This document shows, piece by piece, positions 5,556 through 5,875 of a DNA stretch of 5,875 nucleotides (position 1 is the first letter of the stretch; the number at the start of each line of letters is the position of its first letter). Source of the DNA: JBFYTX01 sp964442335. GTDB taxonomy: Bacteria > Chloroflexota > Dehalococcoidia > Dehalococcoidales > RBG-16-60-22. Below the pieces are notes generated by a model. That model searched no databases, was not told the DNA's origin, and worked only from the letters and a program-made list of their open reading frames with translations. The position numbers were made by a program, and so were the translations under genes. The DNA lies in NCBI GenBank assembly GCA_964442335.1, contig CAYTZI010000129.1, positions 1 through 5,875 of the forward strand, given 5' to 3'.

Positions 5556-5875
5556 TTGGGCCTCCTGTAAGCTGCAGGTAAGCCTGCTCGAGAGAACCGT
5601 GTTTCTGCTCGAGCACGGCGATGTCATCGTAAGCAAGCAGCTTTCCTTCATTGATTATCGCTACTTTCTTGCATATCTGTGTGACTTCCACCAGCTGGTG
5701 CGAGGCGAAGAACACCGTCTTTTTCTGCCCGACGTGTTCGATTATCTCGCGGAACTCCACCACGCCGCGGGGGTCCAGGCCCAGCGCCGGCTCATCGAGA
5801 ATGAGGATGGGGGGGTCGTGGAGTAAAGACTGCGCCAGTCCCAGGCGCTGCTTCATGCCCCGGGAGAACTTCTCT
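5548..5875 (-). CDS. ABC transporter ATP-binding protein, C-terminal part (cut by window edge)
   Basis: The reading frame is open to the right edge, so the gene starts outside the window. The visible 108 residues hold the ABC signature FSRGMKQR (3-10 of the fragment), Walker B ILILDEP (23-29), the D-loop GLDP (32-35) and the switch His in FFASHQ (His59). The end, LEQAYLQLTGG, is typical of ABC-2 exporter ATPases. The Walker A motif lies outside the window. It powers the permease encoded immediately downstream, with which it overlaps by 8 bases. All visible catalytic motifs are intact. The D-loop region reads PALGLDP rather than the common PTNGLDP, a minor variation. Confidence 0.93.
   Translation of the reverse strand, partial: EKFSRGMKQRLGLAQSLLHDPPILILDEPALGLDPRGVVEFREIIEHVGQKKTVFFASHQLVEVTQICKKVAIINEGKLLAYDDIAVLEQKHGSLEQAYLQLTGGPSE
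5561..5566 (-). promoter_or_regulatory. Ribosome binding site of the ABC permease, inside the ATPase gene
   Basis: The minus strand reads AGGAGG, 5 bases before the GTG at 5555. It lies within the Thr-Gly-Gly codons near the end of the ATPase and decides the permease start. Confidence 0.75.

Noticed and set aside
5556..5651. 32-residue N-terminal extension of the ABC permease
   Set aside because: It only re-reads the ATPase gene in another frame. The GTG at 5555 has AGGAGG at ideal spacing.

Overview
The window is ordinary bacterial chromosome with high third-position GC, no mobile elements and no CRISPR. Gene content fits an anaerobic or Gram-positive-type bacterium: a FakA/DegV fatty acid kinase set, a zinc-type L28 ribosomal protein and an ABC-2 exporter. 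The short L28 sequence reminds me of Chloroflexota, Dehalococcoidia in particular, but that is an impression from memory and not proof.

Layout. Bases 1-189 hold no gene I can support; on the minus strand this is the C-rich 3' end of an operon. Bases 190-4389 are one minus-strand operon read right to left: fakA (start TTG at 4389), then three DegV-family genes in tandem (starts at 2737, 1888 and 1032). Gaps between them are 17, 3 and 16 bases. Bases 4390-4527 are a 138-base divergent intergenic region with two promoter candidates that share their -10 bases, and a fakA leader rich in inverted repeats. Bases 4528-4713 are rpmB on the plus strand. After a 29-base convergent gap, 4743-5875 carries an ABC exporter on the minus strand: a permease and the C-terminal part of its ATPase, overlapping by 8 bases. 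The ATPase runs off the right edge.

How the genes work together. In Firmicutes, FakA phosphorylates a fatty acid held by a DegV-family FakB protein. The acyl-phosphate then feeds phospholipid synthesis through PlsY or PlsX. One kinase with three binding proteins in one operon suggests a system for taking up or recycling several kinds of acyl chain. The three proteins are not equivalent. Only the last gene (190-1032) keeps the His of the HxGPG motif that contacts the fatty acid carboxylate in known FakBs. The other two have Asn or Tyr there, and the middle one has also lost a conserved Asp.

The most interesting features are this split among the three binders, the chain of mutually exclusive stems in the fakA leader, and the overlapping divergent promoters linking a lipid operon to a ribosomal protein gene. 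A 51-base near-identical segment shared by two of the degV genes also suggests gene conversion.
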